Assembly: GCF_964036645.1 (NCBI RefSeq)
Contig: NZ_OZ038525.1
Location: 434,001-498,000 of the forward strand
DNA: 64,000 bases
Source of the DNA: Tenacibaculum sp. 190524A02b
GTDB taxonomy: Bacteria > Bacteroidota > Bacteroidia > Flavobacteriales > Flavobacteriaceae
Direction of reading: 5' to 3'
The notes beneath the pieces are model-generated. The model was not told where the DNA came from. It searched no databases and saw nothing but the letters and a program-made list of their open reading frames with translations. Both the position numbers and the translations under genes were made by a program. Shown here piece after piece: positions 8,458 through 17,309 of this stretch (positions within the stretch are counted from its first letter, which is position 1; each line of letters opens with the position of its first letter).

Positions 8458-10043
8458 TAAGCTTTTTTCTTTTTTCCTTTTCTATTTTTATAATTATAAA
8501 ATATGTATGCAGCTATTAAAAGTAATACTAACCATAAATAAGAAACAGGTTTACCACTACCACCAACAGTAGTAAACATTCTATCCCACCTAATTTTATT
8601 AGTTTCTTTATCAATACTAAACCAAATCATTACAGGTTTACCAACTACATGGTCAAAAGGAACATATCCCCAATTTCTGGCATCTAAAGAGTTTTGACGG
8701 TTGTCACCCATCATCCAGTAATAATCTTGCTTAAAAGTATAGGTAGTTGCTTTTTTTCCGTTAATATAAATCTCATTTCCAAAAACAGTAAGATCATTAT
8801 GTTCGTACCTTCTTATGATTTGCTCGTAAAAAGGAATACTATTTTCATCTAATTTAACAGTAACGCCTTTTTTAGGAATATAAATTGGTCCAAAATTATC
8901 TGAAGACCAAGCATATTTGGGGTTATGAGGAAAAACACCTTTATCATAAAAACCTTTAGGTTTTAGTGCTTTTTCAACACTTTTAACCATAGGGTGTTTC
9001 GCCATATAAGCAGCCTCTTCATCCGTAAAATTAAACAAAAACCTACCGGTGCCATCATTATACATTCTAGCTTCCCTAATGTTTATGTTATATCGGTTGA
9101 AATCGGATTGACTAAGTCTTTTGCCACCAGTATCAACCGTAAAATACCATTGAGGTTTTGCTCTATCTGGTAATACAGTTTGTTTTCCGTTAATATAAAC
9201 ATATCCATCTCGTACTTCTAAACTATCACCAGGTATACCTACACAACGTTTAACATAATTGGTTCTTTTATCAATAGGTTTATAAGTAGGTTTCCCAGAG
9301 TTATCTCCCCACATTGTTTTTAAAGTGTCTGCTGGCCAGCTAAAAACAACAATCTCATTACGTTTTATTTTTTGTATGCCTGGAAGACGCATATACGGTA
9401 ATGAAAGCTTATTTTTCCAATTATTTTTATGTTCTGGATTGTCATCAGACAAGAATGACTTTACACCCAAACCAGGAATAGTATCGTGAGCCATTGGAGC
9501 AGCAACGGTAGTCATTGGAACTCTTGCACCATAGTGAAACTTACTAACAAAAAGATAGTCACCTATTAAAAGAGTCTTTTCTAAAGATGAAGTAGGAATG
9601 GTATAAGGTTGCATAAAATAAGTATGCACTAAGGTTGCAGCAATAACGGCAAAAGAAATAGAACTCAACCACTCATCTAATGTAGTAGGAGGTTTTAAGC
9701 TACGTTCTTTTACGTGTTGTGCATCAGTAGCATAATTTATATAATATATATATAAACCTAATGTAAAAATAGCTAAAACCGTGTCTTTACCTTTATTAAA
9801 GCCAAAACTTCTACAAGTTTCCACCCAAACAATAGGAAACATTAATAAGTTAACAATGGGAACAAACAGTAATATAACCCACCATTTAGGTCTATTAATA
9901 ATTTGCATTAAAACAATAGCGTTATATACAGGTACGGCAGCTTCCCAAGCTTTTCTTCCAGCTTTTACATAAAGTTTCCAAGTACCTAAAAAGTGAACAA
10001 CTTGAATTATTAAAAAGAAAATAAACCACTCGTTAAAAGTCAT
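8457..10043 (-). CDS. lepB: Signal peptidase I, long Bacteroidota form
   Basis: A 528-residue inner-membrane serine protease that removes Sec signal peptides. Residues about 5-105 form a multi-helix membrane domain resembling DUF5684, followed by a further helix (about 128-144) and the catalytic domain. The Ser is in PTSSLEKTL (Ser153), the Lys in YVKRCVGIPGD, and the family box is MMGDNRQNSLDARNWGYVP near residue 445. A large insert lies between the Lys box and the GDNR box, and a C-terminal helix precedes a basic tail (KNRKGKKKKA). At 528 residues it is much longer than typical firmicute enzymes but normal for flavobacteria. It lies 74 bases after dapB and overlaps the WbqC-like start. Confidence 0.93.
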   Translation of the reverse strand: MTFNEWFIFFLIIQVVHFLGTWKLYVKAGRKAWEAAVPVYNAIVLMQIINRPKWWVILLFVPIVNLLMFPIVWVETCRSFGFNKGKDTVLAIFTLGLYIYYINYATDAQHVKERSLKPPTTLDEWLSSISFAVIAATLVHTYFMQPYTIPTSSLEKTLLIGDYLFVSKFHYGARVPMTTVAAPMAHDTIPGLGVKSFLSDDNPEHKNNWKNKLSLPYMRLPGIQKIKRNEIVVFSWPADTLKTMWGDNSGKPTYKPIDKRTNYVKRCVGIPGDSLEVRDGYVYINGKQTVLPDRAKPQWYFTVDTGGKRLSQSDFNRYNINIREARMYNDGTGRFLFNFTDEEAAYMAKHPMVKSVEKALKPKGFYDKGVFPHNPKYAWSSDNFGPIYIPKKGVTVKLDENSIPFYEQIIRRYEHNDLTVFGNEIYINGKKATTYTFKQDYYWMMGDNRQNSLDARNWGYVPFDHVVGKPVMIWFSIDKETNKIRWDRMFTTVGGSGKPVSYLWLVLLLIAAYIFYNYKNRKGKKKKA

Positions 10044-10117
10044 AATATTATTGTTTTTTACCTATTGTTAGGGAAAGTTTATCTAATTAGTTTCTAGTTT
10101 TTTTATTAGTTACGTTT

Positions 10118-10819
10118 TTAACCTAAGTTTAACACGTCCTTCATACTGAAAACACCCGTTTTGCCAAATAACCATTCTGCAGCTACAACTGCGCCAAAAG
10201 CAAACCCTTGTCTGTTATGTGCTGTATGTTTAATGTCAATAGTGTCAATATCAGATTCGTAAGTAATAGTATGTGTGCCAGGTACATCTGGAGTTCTTAC
10301 AGCTTTTATTGGAATGCTAGTTTCAGAGGATTGTTTATCTAAATCCCAAGATGTTTTACTTGAGTTTTCTATAATGCCTTCAGCTAATGTGATAGCAGTA
10401 CCGCTTGGAGCATCTAATTTTTTAGTATGATGAATTTCTTCTATACCAATGTTATATTGCTCTAAAGCACTCATCATTTTAGCTAATTGCTTATTTAGTT
10501 CAAAGAAAATATTAACACCTAAACTAAAGTTAGAAGCATAAATAAAAGCACCTTTTTTTTCTTCACAAAGCTTAACTACGTCATCATATTTTTCTAACCA
10601 TCCAGTAGTACCTGAAACTACAGGTATTTGATGGTTAATACAATCACTAATATTATTAAAAGCAGAGTTGGGAATACTAAAATCAATTGCTACATCAGCT
10701 TTAGTAATATCGTAAGATTCTGTACCTTCTGATTTTATAACAATTTCATGACCTCGTTGTAAAGCAATTTTCTCAATTTCTTTACCCATTCTACCGTATC
10801 CTAATAAGGCTATTTTCAT
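10118..10819 (-). CDS. dapB: 4-hydroxy-tetrahydrodipicolinate reductase
   Basis: A 233-residue cytoplasmic NAD(P)H-dependent reductase of the lysine/diaminopimelate pathway, which also feeds peptidoglycan. The N-terminal dinucleotide-binding motif is LLGYGRMGKEIE; the substrate and catalytic region is EEIHHTKKLDAPSGTAI, with the catalytic His and Lys. ASNFSLGVNIFF and NRQGFAFGAVVAAEW are also family-typical. It is slightly shorter than the E. coli enzyme, as usual in Bacteroidota. It starts two bases after the DUF5683 gene's stop, so it is co-transcribed with parAB. Confidence 0.96.
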   Translation of the reverse strand: MKIALLGYGRMGKEIEKIALQRGHEIVIKSEGTESYDITKADVAIDFSIPNSAFNNISDCINHQIPVVSGTTGWLEKYDDVVKLCEEKKGAFIYASNFSLGVNIFFELNKQLAKMMSALEQYNIGIEEIHHTKKLDAPSGTAITLAEGIIENSSKTSWDLDKQSSETSIPIKAVRTPDVPGTHTITYESDIDTIDIKHTAHNRQGFAFGAVVAAEWLFGKTGVFSMKDVLNLG

Positions 10820-10821
10820 TT

Positions 10822-11400
10822 TTAAAAAGAATATTTTAATGATAAACCAACTTTTGGGGACTCTATAAGCATAGGGTCGTTAGTAAAAGAAGGTTTTATT
10901 GATAAGTTATCGTCAGTATCAAATTGTAGTAAGTGTGCATTAACACTAGCTTCAACTATTTGTAAAACATATAATAAAACACCAGTAAGCAGTGAAAGAT
11001 CTCGGTTTTTTCGCAAAACTTTTTGCGCATTTTCTAAACCTGGATCAGAAATAAAAGGATTCCCGTTTTGACCATTGAATTCATCAGCTAGTCCTTGCTT
11101 CCTTAGCTTAAAAGCTGTTCTATATCGGTCATATTGGTTGCTATTGGTACTGTAGTAATAAATACTAGCACCAATAGCTCCCCAAACTATGGGAGCTTTC
11201 CAATACTTTTTATTATAAATTTGTCCTCCTCCTGGAAAAATAGCAGAATAAAAAGCTGCTTTTGATGGAGAAAGAGGATTGTATTTGTTGTTGTTTATTT
11301 GAATTTGTTTAGCTTTAACAGCTAAAGTATCTTTTTGTGCAAATGTTTTAAAAGACAAAAAGATACCAAAAATAACAAGTATGATTTTTTTGTAAAGCAA
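10822..11400 (-). CDS. DUF5683-family envelope protein (TTG start)
   Basis: A 192-residue exported protein with a signal peptide ending near FKTFAQ. The conserved core is SKAAFYSAIFPGGGQIYNKK, then WKAPIVWGAIGASIYYY and a second hydrophobic stretch SLLTGVLLYVLQIVEASVNA. This matches DUF5683, found next to parB in many flavobacteria; its role is unknown but probably lies at the envelope. The only start giving the signal peptide is TTG 11400, immediately after the parB stop. It is flanked tightly by parB and dapB. Confidence 0.85.
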   Translation of the reverse strand: MLYKKIILVIFGIFLSFKTFAQKDTLAVKAKQIQINNNKYNPLSPSKAAFYSAIFPGGGQIYNKKYWKAPIVWGAIGASIYYYSTNSNQYDRYRTAFKLRKQGLADEFNGQNGNPFISDPGLENAQKVLRKNRDLSLLTGVLLYVLQIVEASVNAHLLQFDTDDNLSIKPSFTNDPMLIESPKVGLSLKYSF

Positions 11401-12288
11401 TTATTTTAATAGATTTTTTATACGATTAAAATCCTCTTCAGAATTAAAATTAATAGATATTTTTCCCTTTCCTCTATTATTTACTGATACATCTACCTTG
11501 TTTCCAAAGTATTCACTCATATCTTTAGCACCTTCAGAAATATATTTAGGTAACGTTTTTTTCTTAGCAGCTTTGGCAATAGTACCAGCCTTTAAGTTTT
11601 TAACAAGTTCTTCTGTTTGACGTACAGAAAGTTTGTCTCTAACAATTTTTTCATAAATATTCAATTGGTCAGTAGTACTATCTACATTAATTAAAGCTCT
11701 ACCATGTCCCATTGATATAAAGCCGTCACGCATTCCAGTTTGAATAATAGGATCTAGCTTTAAAAGACGTAAATAATTAGTTACTGTAGAGCGTTTTTTA
11801 CCAACTCTAGTACTTAATTCTTCTTGTGTTAATTGAATTTCATCAATTAAACGTTGATAAGATAAAGCTACTTCTATAGGATCAAGGTTTTTACGCTGAA
11901 TATTTTCAACCAATGCCATTTCCAGCATTTCTTGATCGTTAGCTAAACGAATATAAGCAGGAACCGTTTTGTTTCCTATTAATTTAGAGGCTCTAAAACG
12001 ACGTTCTCCTGAGACTAATTGGAATTTATCACTAGCAAGTTTTCTTACGGTAATAGGTTGTATTACACCAAGTTCTCTAATAGAACTCGCTAATTCACGC
12101 AAAGCTTCTTCATCAAAATAAGTTCTAGGCTGGTAAGGGTTAACTTCTATTGAATCAATACTAATTTCAATAATGTTACCCACTAGTTTATCCGCATTTT
12201 TATCCTCAGCAGAATTTACCTCTGCAGTTTCTTTTAATAATGCTGATAATCCTCTACCTAGAGCTTGTTTTTTTGTTGCTTTTGCCAT
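11401..12288 (-). CDS. parB: Chromosome-partitioning protein ParB
   Basis: A 295-residue ParB/Spo0J protein that binds parS sites and works with ParA in chromosome segregation. Visible parts: the N-terminal GRGLSALL box (ParA contact), the ParB/Srx CTPase fold with NPYQPRTYFDEEALREL, LVSGERRFRASKL and ALVENIQRKNLDPIEVA, the helix-turn-helix TQEELSTRVGKKRSTVTNYL, and a C-terminal dimerisation domain after a basic linker. Length and order are normal. It lies seven bases after parA and directly abuts the next gene. I saw no parS-like site nearby. Confidence 0.96.
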   Translation of the reverse strand: MAKATKKQALGRGLSALLKETAEVNSAEDKNADKLVGNIIEISIDSIEVNPYQPRTYFDEEALRELASSIRELGVIQPITVRKLASDKFQLVSGERRFRASKLIGNKTVPAYIRLANDQEMLEMALVENIQRKNLDPIEVALSYQRLIDEIQLTQEELSTRVGKKRSTVTNYLRLLKLDPIIQTGMRDGFISMGHGRALINVDSTTDQLNIYEKIVRDKLSVRQTEELVKNLKAGTIAKAAKKKTLPKYISEGAKDMSEYFGNKVDVSVNNRGKGKISINFNSEEDFNRIKNLLK

Positions 12289-12295
12289 TACAGTA

Positions 12296-13060
12296 TTATA
12301 CGTTTTTATTTAAAATTTCGTTCGCCAAATTTAAGTAATTTACCGCACCTTTACTGGTTGCATCATAAGAAATAATACTTTCACCATAACTTGGTGCTTC
12401 ACTTAAACGAATATTTCTATGTACTATTGTTTCAAATACCATAGAACTGAAGTGCTTACGAACCTCTTCAACTACTTGATTTGAAAGACGTAAACGTGAA
12501 TCAAACATTGTTAATAATAAACCTTCAATGTCTAAATCCTGATTATGTATTTTTTGTACGCTTTTTATAGTGTTTAATAACTTACCTAAACCTTCTAAAG
12601 CAAAGTACTCACATTGAATAGGAATGATAACGGAATCTGCTGCAACTAATGAATTTAACGTAATTAACCCCAATGAAGGCGCACAGTCTATTAATATAAA
12701 GTCATAATCATCTTTAATGCTTTCTAATGCATTTTTTAGCATGTACTCCCTTTGTTGCTTATCAACCAATTCAATTTCAATAGCCACTAAATCAATATGA
12801 GCAGGAATTAAATCTACATTCGGTGATTCAGTCTTTAAAACAGTATCTTTAGGAGCAACAGTATGTTCCAAAACTTGATACGTACCAGTTTCAACACTTT
12901 CTACGTCTAAACCTAAACCAGAGGTTGCATTAGCTTGCGGATCAGCATCAATAAGTAAAACTTTTTTTTCTAAAACGCCTAAAGCCGCTGCTAAATTTAC
13001 AGTAGTAGTTGTTTTACCAACTCCACCTTTTTGATTTGCGATTGCAATAATTCTACCCAT
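12296..13060 (-). CDS. parA: Chromosome-partitioning ATPase ParA
   Basis: A 254-residue deviant-Walker ATPase (Soj/ParA type) that positions chromosomal origins with ParB. The N-terminus MGRIIAIANQKGGVGKTTTT carries the Walker A with signature lysine. The switch regions DADPQANAT and DFILIDCAPSLGLIT follow, then the LLTMFDSRLRLS segment. I chose ATG 13060; the frame extends four codons further to a TTG at 13072, but the family begins at this Met. It is the first gene of the parA-parB-DUF5683-dapB-lepB run. A weak TAAATTTA box, one mismatch from the -7 consensus, lies about 25 bases upstream. Confidence 0.96.
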   Translation of the reverse strand: MGRIIAIANQKGGVGKTTTTVNLAAALGVLEKKVLLIDADPQANATSGLGLDVESVETGTYQVLEHTVAPKDTVLKTESPNVDLIPAHIDLVAIEIELVDKQQREYMLKNALESIKDDYDFILIDCAPSLGLITLNSLVAADSVIIPIQCEYFALEGLGKLLNTIKSVQKIHNQDLDIEGLLLTMFDSRLRLSNQVVEEVRKHFSSMVFETIVHRNIRLSEAPSYGESIISYDATSKGAVNYLNLANEILNKNV

Positions 13061-13358
13061 ATAATTTGTCAAGTTTGAAAGAGGTAAATTTACAATTATT
13101 TATGGTTTTTTAAAGTGAAAGATGTTAACAAAAATAAAAATGATAAATATTAACGAATGATTATGATTATTAACAAGCTTCTATCTTTAATTAGACAACA
13201 AAAAATAATTTACTTTGTAAAAGTATTGTGACTATAGTGATAATATTTTAACGATATTGTAAATTAAGTTTAAAAATTACTTGTATAAATAAGTATTTTA
13301 AGAGAATAAAAAAAGAAGCTTAAAAAGCTTCTTTTTATAAAAATTATGTATACAACTA
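13061..13358. other. Intergenic region between dnaN and parA
   Basis: About 298 bases of AT-rich DNA. It contains the dnaN terminator (13311-13335) and the weak parA promoter box. I looked for parS-like palindromes and DnaA boxes and saw none convincing. Confidence 0.6.
13311..13335 (-). terminator. Intrinsic terminator after dnaN
   Basis: The arms AAAAGAAGCTT and AAGCTTCTTTT pair around an AAA/TTT loop. On the minus strand the hairpin is followed by a run of T, as expected for a terminator of dnaN, which ends at 13359. Confidence 0.8.
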
Positions 13359-14477
13359 CTAGTTATTAAGCATTACAGGCATAACTAACATAGTAACTTG
13401 TTCTCCTTCTTCTGTACCATCAATAGGAGTTAAGATACCCGCTCTATTTGGTAAACTCATTTCTATTAAAATATCATTTGAACTTAGGTTGTTAAGCATT
13501 TCACTTAAAAAACGAGAGTTAAAACCAATTTGCATATCATCTCCTTGGTAATCACAAAGTAAACGTTCGTCAGCCTTATTAGAATAATCTAAATCTTCAG
13601 CAGAAATGTTTAATTCAGTTCCTGCCATTTTTAAACGAATCTGATGAGTTGTTTTACTTGAGAATATAGATACACGACGTACAGAGTTTAAAAAAGAAGC
13701 TCTATCAACTGTTAATTTATTAGGATTTTCCTTAGGTATAACAGCTTCGTAATTTGGATATTTACCATCAATTAAACGACAGATTAATACTACGTTATCA
13801 AAAGTAAACTTTGCATTCGTGTCATTGTATTCTATGGTAACGTTTTCTTCGGAACCACCTAAAATTCCTTTTAATAAGTTTAAAGGTTTTTTAGGCATAA
13901 TAAATTCAGAAGATTTATCAGCAGTAACGTCAGTACGTGTATATTTTACTAATTTATGAGCGTCAGTAGCAACAAAAGTTAACTCTTTTGAGTTAAACTG
14001 GAAGAAAACTCCACTCATAACAGGTCTTAAATCATCATTACCTGTAGCAAAAATAGTTTTTGTAATTGCTGTAGCTAAAATATGAGAAGGAATTTCAGTA
14101 CTGCTAGGAGAAGGAAGCTCTACAGCTTTCGGGAATTCTTCTCCGTTAAAGTAAGCCATGTCGTACTTACCTTGTTCTGAAATAATCTCTATAGTACTTT
14201 CTCCTTCCGTTTTAAAAGTTAAAGGCTGGTCGGGAAAAGTTTTTAAAGTATCCAATAATAAACGCGCATTAATAGCTATCGCTCCAGTATCGGTACTTTC
14301 AACTTCCACTACAGAACTCATGGTTGTTTCTAAATCAGACGATGATATTTTTAATTGATTCTCTGATAATTCAAATAAAAAGTTGTCTAAAATAGGTAGC
14401 GTATTATTACTGTTTATAACTCCTCCTAAAACTTGTAATTGTTTCAATAATTGAGAGCTAGATACGATAAATTTCAT
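13359..14477 (-). CDS. dnaN: DNA polymerase III beta subunit (sliding clamp)
   Basis: A 372-residue ring-forming processivity clamp for replication. The three-domain layout is recognisable: KFIVSSSQLLKQLQVLGGVI and LPILDNFLFEL in domain 1, MSGVFFQF and FVATDAHKL in the middle, and FNSRFLSEMLN with the C-terminal MLVMPVMLNN. Length is standard. A TATATTTG box lies about 28 bases upstream of ATG 14477 and a terminator follows the stop, so it is probably a single-gene transcript. It is divergent from nothing: the LpxR-like gene upstream is also on the minus strand. Confidence 0.97.
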   Translation of the reverse strand: MKFIVSSSQLLKQLQVLGGVINSNNTLPILDNFLFELSENQLKISSSDLETTMSSVVEVESTDTGAIAINARLLLDTLKTFPDQPLTFKTEGESTIEIISEQGKYDMAYFNGEEFPKAVELPSPSSTEIPSHILATAITKTIFATGNDDLRPVMSGVFFQFNSKELTFVATDAHKLVKYTRTDVTADKSSEFIMPKKPLNLLKGILGGSEENVTIEYNDTNAKFTFDNVVLICRLIDGKYPNYEAVIPKENPNKLTVDRASFLNSVRRVSIFSSKTTHQIRLKMAGTELNISAEDLDYSNKADERLLCDYQGDDMQIGFNSRFLSEMLNNLSSNDILIEMSLPNRAGILTPIDGTEEGEQVTMLVMPVMLNN

Positions 14478-14504
14478 TGATTATGTTTCTAATGATTAGA
14501 ACTA

Positions 14505-14512
14505 CAAATATA
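14505..14512 (-). promoter_or_regulatory. Promoter -7 box for dnaN
   Basis: TATATTTG on the minus strand, an exact TAnnTTTG match, 27 bases upstream of the dnaN start codon. Confidence 0.55.
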
Positions 14513-14624
14513 TTTTAATTTGACGATTTTAAAAATTTATTTTTATATCTAATTTTAACTACTAATTAAAACAGTATTTAAACAGTAGAATATTTTTAAA
14601 ATGAATTTACTGGGTAATTTTGAT

Positions 14625-14643
14625 ATACAGTAAATTACTGTAT
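14625..14643. repeat. AT-rich palindrome after the LpxR-like gene
   Basis: ATACAGTAA and TTACTGTAT form a near-perfect palindrome just after the LpxR-like stop. It has no following T run on the minus strand, so it may be a weak terminator or a binding site. Confidence 0.35.
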
Positions 14644-14653
14644 TATTATTGTT

Positions 14654-15604
14654 TTAATTAAAAAGGTAGTTAATTTGAATATTTCCATAAAAATTACCGC
14701 TAGGTACCTGGATACTTTGTAGTTTTTTAGTATGGTAATGTATTGCGTATCTAAAGTTAAACCGATTGCTTGTGAATTGAAAACCTAATTCAGTTGAAAA
14801 AACAATAGGTTTTAGTTTAAAAGTAATTGGGCTTTTAGTATTTAAGAAGCTGCCTTGTATAGTGGCGTCGTATATGTTATATCTAATAGAAGGTTTTAAA
14901 TAGATGAAAGATTCAATTTCGTTATTATAATTTGAATACTTATTATTTAAGTTGCTATTAAAAGCAATAGAGTTTATTAATTTTTGCAAAGGTTTAAAAC
15001 CTATGCGACTAAACAATCCAGTAGAAACGTTAGTGAAAACTGTTCCAGCATTAGCTGTATTAATCCAGCTTATGTCAAAATGTGAGTTTTTTTCATTGGT
15101 TAAAAGTTTTGTGTAATTACCTTTAAAATTAAGGCCTAAGGCATTTGCTATTTGATAGTTCCAACCAGTTGCTTCTCTAAAGCCATAAATACTATGTATT
15201 ACATGCTGAAGGTCTGCACCTAAAGCTGATGGGCCTACAACACCAATTTCTCCTGAAAATTTAATAAAGCTGTTATTTTTGTAAAAGTTATTAATACCAA
15301 AACTTCCATATAAATAAGAAGCAAAAGGGCGATCATGTAAAAGGTGTGATTCAACAGTAGCTTTGAAAGGAGTATACATTTTATGGTTTAAAGCAAACTC
15401 ATATATTTTTTTCTCAGCTTTAAAGTTGTTTTTTTTACTAAGGTATCTGTAGGTAAAAAACATTCCATTAGTATAATAACGATCTTGATAAGTAGAGATG
15501 TATAGATCATTATCATTAGAGAAACTAAATTCTTTTGCATATTTTCTCTGGCTAAAAGTTAAAGTAGAAAATAAGCATAGCAAAAAGGTGATATTTTTTT
15601 TCAT
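14654..15604 (-). CDS. LpxR-family lipid A deacylase-like outer-membrane protein
   Basis: A 316-residue protein with a signal peptide ending LTFSQ and alternating beta-strand pattern typical of an outer-membrane barrel. It matches the LpxR family (formerly DUF2219), which removes the 3'-acyloxyacyl chain of lipid A: FSNDNDLYISTYQDRYYTNG holds the Asn-Asp and Thr of the active site, and GPSALGADLQHVIHSIYG contains the catalytic His region. The C-terminus ends in an aromatic-terminated strand (INYLFN). Length is close to known LpxR. Activity is inferred from these motifs only. It is divergent from the PPK2 pair, 30 bases apart. Confidence 0.75.
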   Translation of the reverse strand: MKKNITFLLCLFSTLTFSQRKYAKEFSFSNDNDLYISTYQDRYYTNGMFFTYRYLSKKNNFKAEKKIYEFALNHKMYTPFKATVESHLLHDRPFASYLYGSFGINNFYKNNSFIKFSGEIGVVGPSALGADLQHVIHSIYGFREATGWNYQIANALGLNFKGNYTKLLTNEKNSHFDISWINTANAGTVFTNVSTGLFSRIGFKPLQKLINSIAFNSNLNNKYSNYNNEIESFIYLKPSIRYNIYDATIQGSFLNTKSPITFKLKPIVFSTELGFQFTSNRFNFRYAIHYHTKKLQSIQVPSGNFYGNIQINYLFN

Positions 15605-15634
15605 AGTCGCAAATATCGTTTATTTTAGCCATGT

Positions 15635-16519
15635 ATGAATAATTTTAACAAGAATCAAGAGCATACTTTGCCAAAATTAACAGCTGAAGATTTTAATACA
15701 GTTTCTACTAATGAGGAGTTAAGGAATCTTATTAGGGAAAAAGGAGTTTCGTTTTCTAAGATTGAAAAATTATTGGCTTATGAAGAGGAGCTTAGGAATT
15801 TACAAATAGAGCTGGTAAAATTACAGCAATGGATTGCTAAAAATAATAAAAGAGTTGCTGTAATTTTTGAAGGAAGAGATGCAGCAGGAAAGGGTGGTAA
15901 TATTAGAAGGTTTATGGAGCATCTTAATCCGAGGTCAACACGATTGGTGGCACTTAATAAACCAACAGAAATAGAAAAAGGGCAGTGGTATTTTCAAAGG
16001 TATATTAAAGAGCTTCCTAATTTAGGTGAGTTAGTTTTTTTTGATAGAAGTTGGTATAATAGGGCGGTGGTAGAGCCAGTAATGGGGTTTTGTTCACAAG
16101 CACAATATAAAAAGTTTTTAGTGCAAGTTCCAGAGTTTGAACATATGTTGTATGAAGATGGAGTTGTGGTTATTAAGTTTTGGTTGTCTATTACTAAGGA
16201 AGAGCAATTAAAAAGATTTGAAGCAAGAGAAGATGATCCGCTAAAAAGATGGAAGTTTAGCCCTGTAGATAAAAAAGGACAAGAATTGTGGAAAGATTAT
16301 ACCTTTTATAAAGACGAAATGTTTAGTAAAACACATACTAATTATTGTCCTTGGATAATTATAAAAACGAATGATAAAAAAGTAGCAAGATTAGAGGCTA
16401 TGAGATATGTTTTGTCTCAATTCAATTACGAAGGGAAGTCAGAGTCAGAAACTATGTTGAGCCCTGATCCTAATGTTGTAATGCGTTATTTTAGATCTAT
16501 TAACGAAATAATTGATTAA
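15635..16519 (+). CDS. Polyphosphate kinase 2 (PPK2) family, copy 1
   Basis: A 294-residue cytoplasmic kinase that transfers phosphate between inorganic polyphosphate and nucleotides. Walker A is EGRDAAGKGGNIRRF near residue 79, the lid/WB region FFDRSWYNRAVVEPVMGFC near residue 135, and the RWKFSPVD and CPWIIIKTNDKK stretches follow, all PPK2 hallmarks. It is a single-domain protein of class I/III size. ATG 15635 is used; another ATG at 15631 is out of frame. A TATTTTAG box (15621-15628, one mismatch to the -7 consensus) nearly abuts the start. The second PPK2 begins four bases after the stop, so the pair is co-transcribed. Confidence 0.9.
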   Translation: MNNFNKNQEHTLPKLTAEDFNTVSTNEELRNLIREKGVSFSKIEKLLAYEEELRNLQIELVKLQQWIAKNNKRVAVIFEGRDAAGKGGNIRRFMEHLNPRSTRLVALNKPTEIEKGQWYFQRYIKELPNLGELVFFDRSWYNRAVVEPVMGFCSQAQYKKFLVQVPEFEHMLYEDGVVVIKFWLSITKEEQLKRFEAREDDPLKRWKFSPVDKKGQELWKDYTFYKDEMFSKTHTNYCPWIIIKTNDKKVARLEAMRYVLSQFNYEGKSESETMLSPDPNVVMRYFRSINEIID

Positions 16520-16523
16520 TCTA

Positions 16524-17309
16524 ATGGAGAAAGAATTTTCAGAATCAGATATAAAAAAGTTAAATAGTAAAAGAGGGTTACGTGCTGTTTTATCAAAAGA
16601 GCCATATAACCCTGAGAGAGCCATACGTTATGTGGATTATGAAAGGAAGCTAAAAAAACTTCAAGTAGAGTTAATTAGATTACAGACTTGGGGAATAGAA
16701 AATAATGAGCGAATTATTATTTTATTTGAAGGGCGTGATGCAGCAGGAAAAGGAGGTGCTATAAGGAGAATTGTTGAGAGGATAAACCCAAGGCATACTA
16801 GAATAGTAGCGTTACCTAAGCCTAATGAAGATGAAAAATCACAATGGTATTTTCAAAGATATGTAGAGCAGTTTCCAAAGGCTGGTGAAATTGTGTTGTT
16901 TGATAGGAGTTGGTATAATAGAGCAGTTGTAGAGCCTGTTAATGGGTTTTGTACTAAAGAAGAATATGAGGTTTTTATGAATCAAGTGAATGATTTTGAA
17001 AGAATGATATTAGAGTCTGGAATTAGATTGGTAAAAATATACATGTCAATTACTAAGAGAGAGCAAGCTAAAAGGTTTTCAGATATAAAAAAGAGTCCAT
17101 TAAAACAATGGAAAATGACTCCTGTTGATGAAAGGGCGCAAGAGCTTTGGGATGATTATACAGAGTATAAAAGAGCGATGTTTTCAAAAACAAATACCGT
17201 AATATCTCCATGGAAGATAATAAGAGCTAATAGGAAAACAGTGGCTAGAATAAATGTAATTAACCACATTTTAAAAAGTATACCTTATAACAAGAAAACG
17301 GAGATTTAA
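16524..17309 (+). CDS. Polyphosphate kinase 2 (PPK2) family, copy 2
   Basis: A 261-residue PPK2 paralogue of the preceding gene. It carries EGRDAAGKGGAIRRI, LFDRSWYNRAVVEPVNGFC, QWKMTPVDERAQELW and SPWKIIRANRK. It differs from copy 1 throughout and is shorter at both ends, so the duplication is old and the two may differ in nucleotide preference. I chose ATG 16524 rather than the upstream TTG 16512, which would overlap copy 1. Its stop overlaps by four bases with the stop of the convergent phosphatase-like gene, with no terminator between. Confidence 0.9.
   Translation: MEKEFSESDIKKLNSKRGLRAVLSKEPYNPERAIRYVDYERKLKKLQVELIRLQTWGIENNERIIILFEGRDAAGKGGAIRRIVERINPRHTRIVALPKPNEDEKSQWYFQRYVEQFPKAGEIVLFDRSWYNRAVVEPVNGFCTKEEYEVFMNQVNDFERMILESGIRLVKIYMSITKREQAKRFSDIKKSPLKQWKMTPVDERAQELWDDYTEYKRAMFSKTNTVISPWKIIRANRKTVARINVINHILKSIPYNKKTEI

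Noticed and set aside
13061..13358. parS site or replication origin between dnaN and parA
   Set aside because: No TGTTTCACGTGAAACA-like palindrome or DnaA-box cluster is present, although the gene pair made it worth checking.
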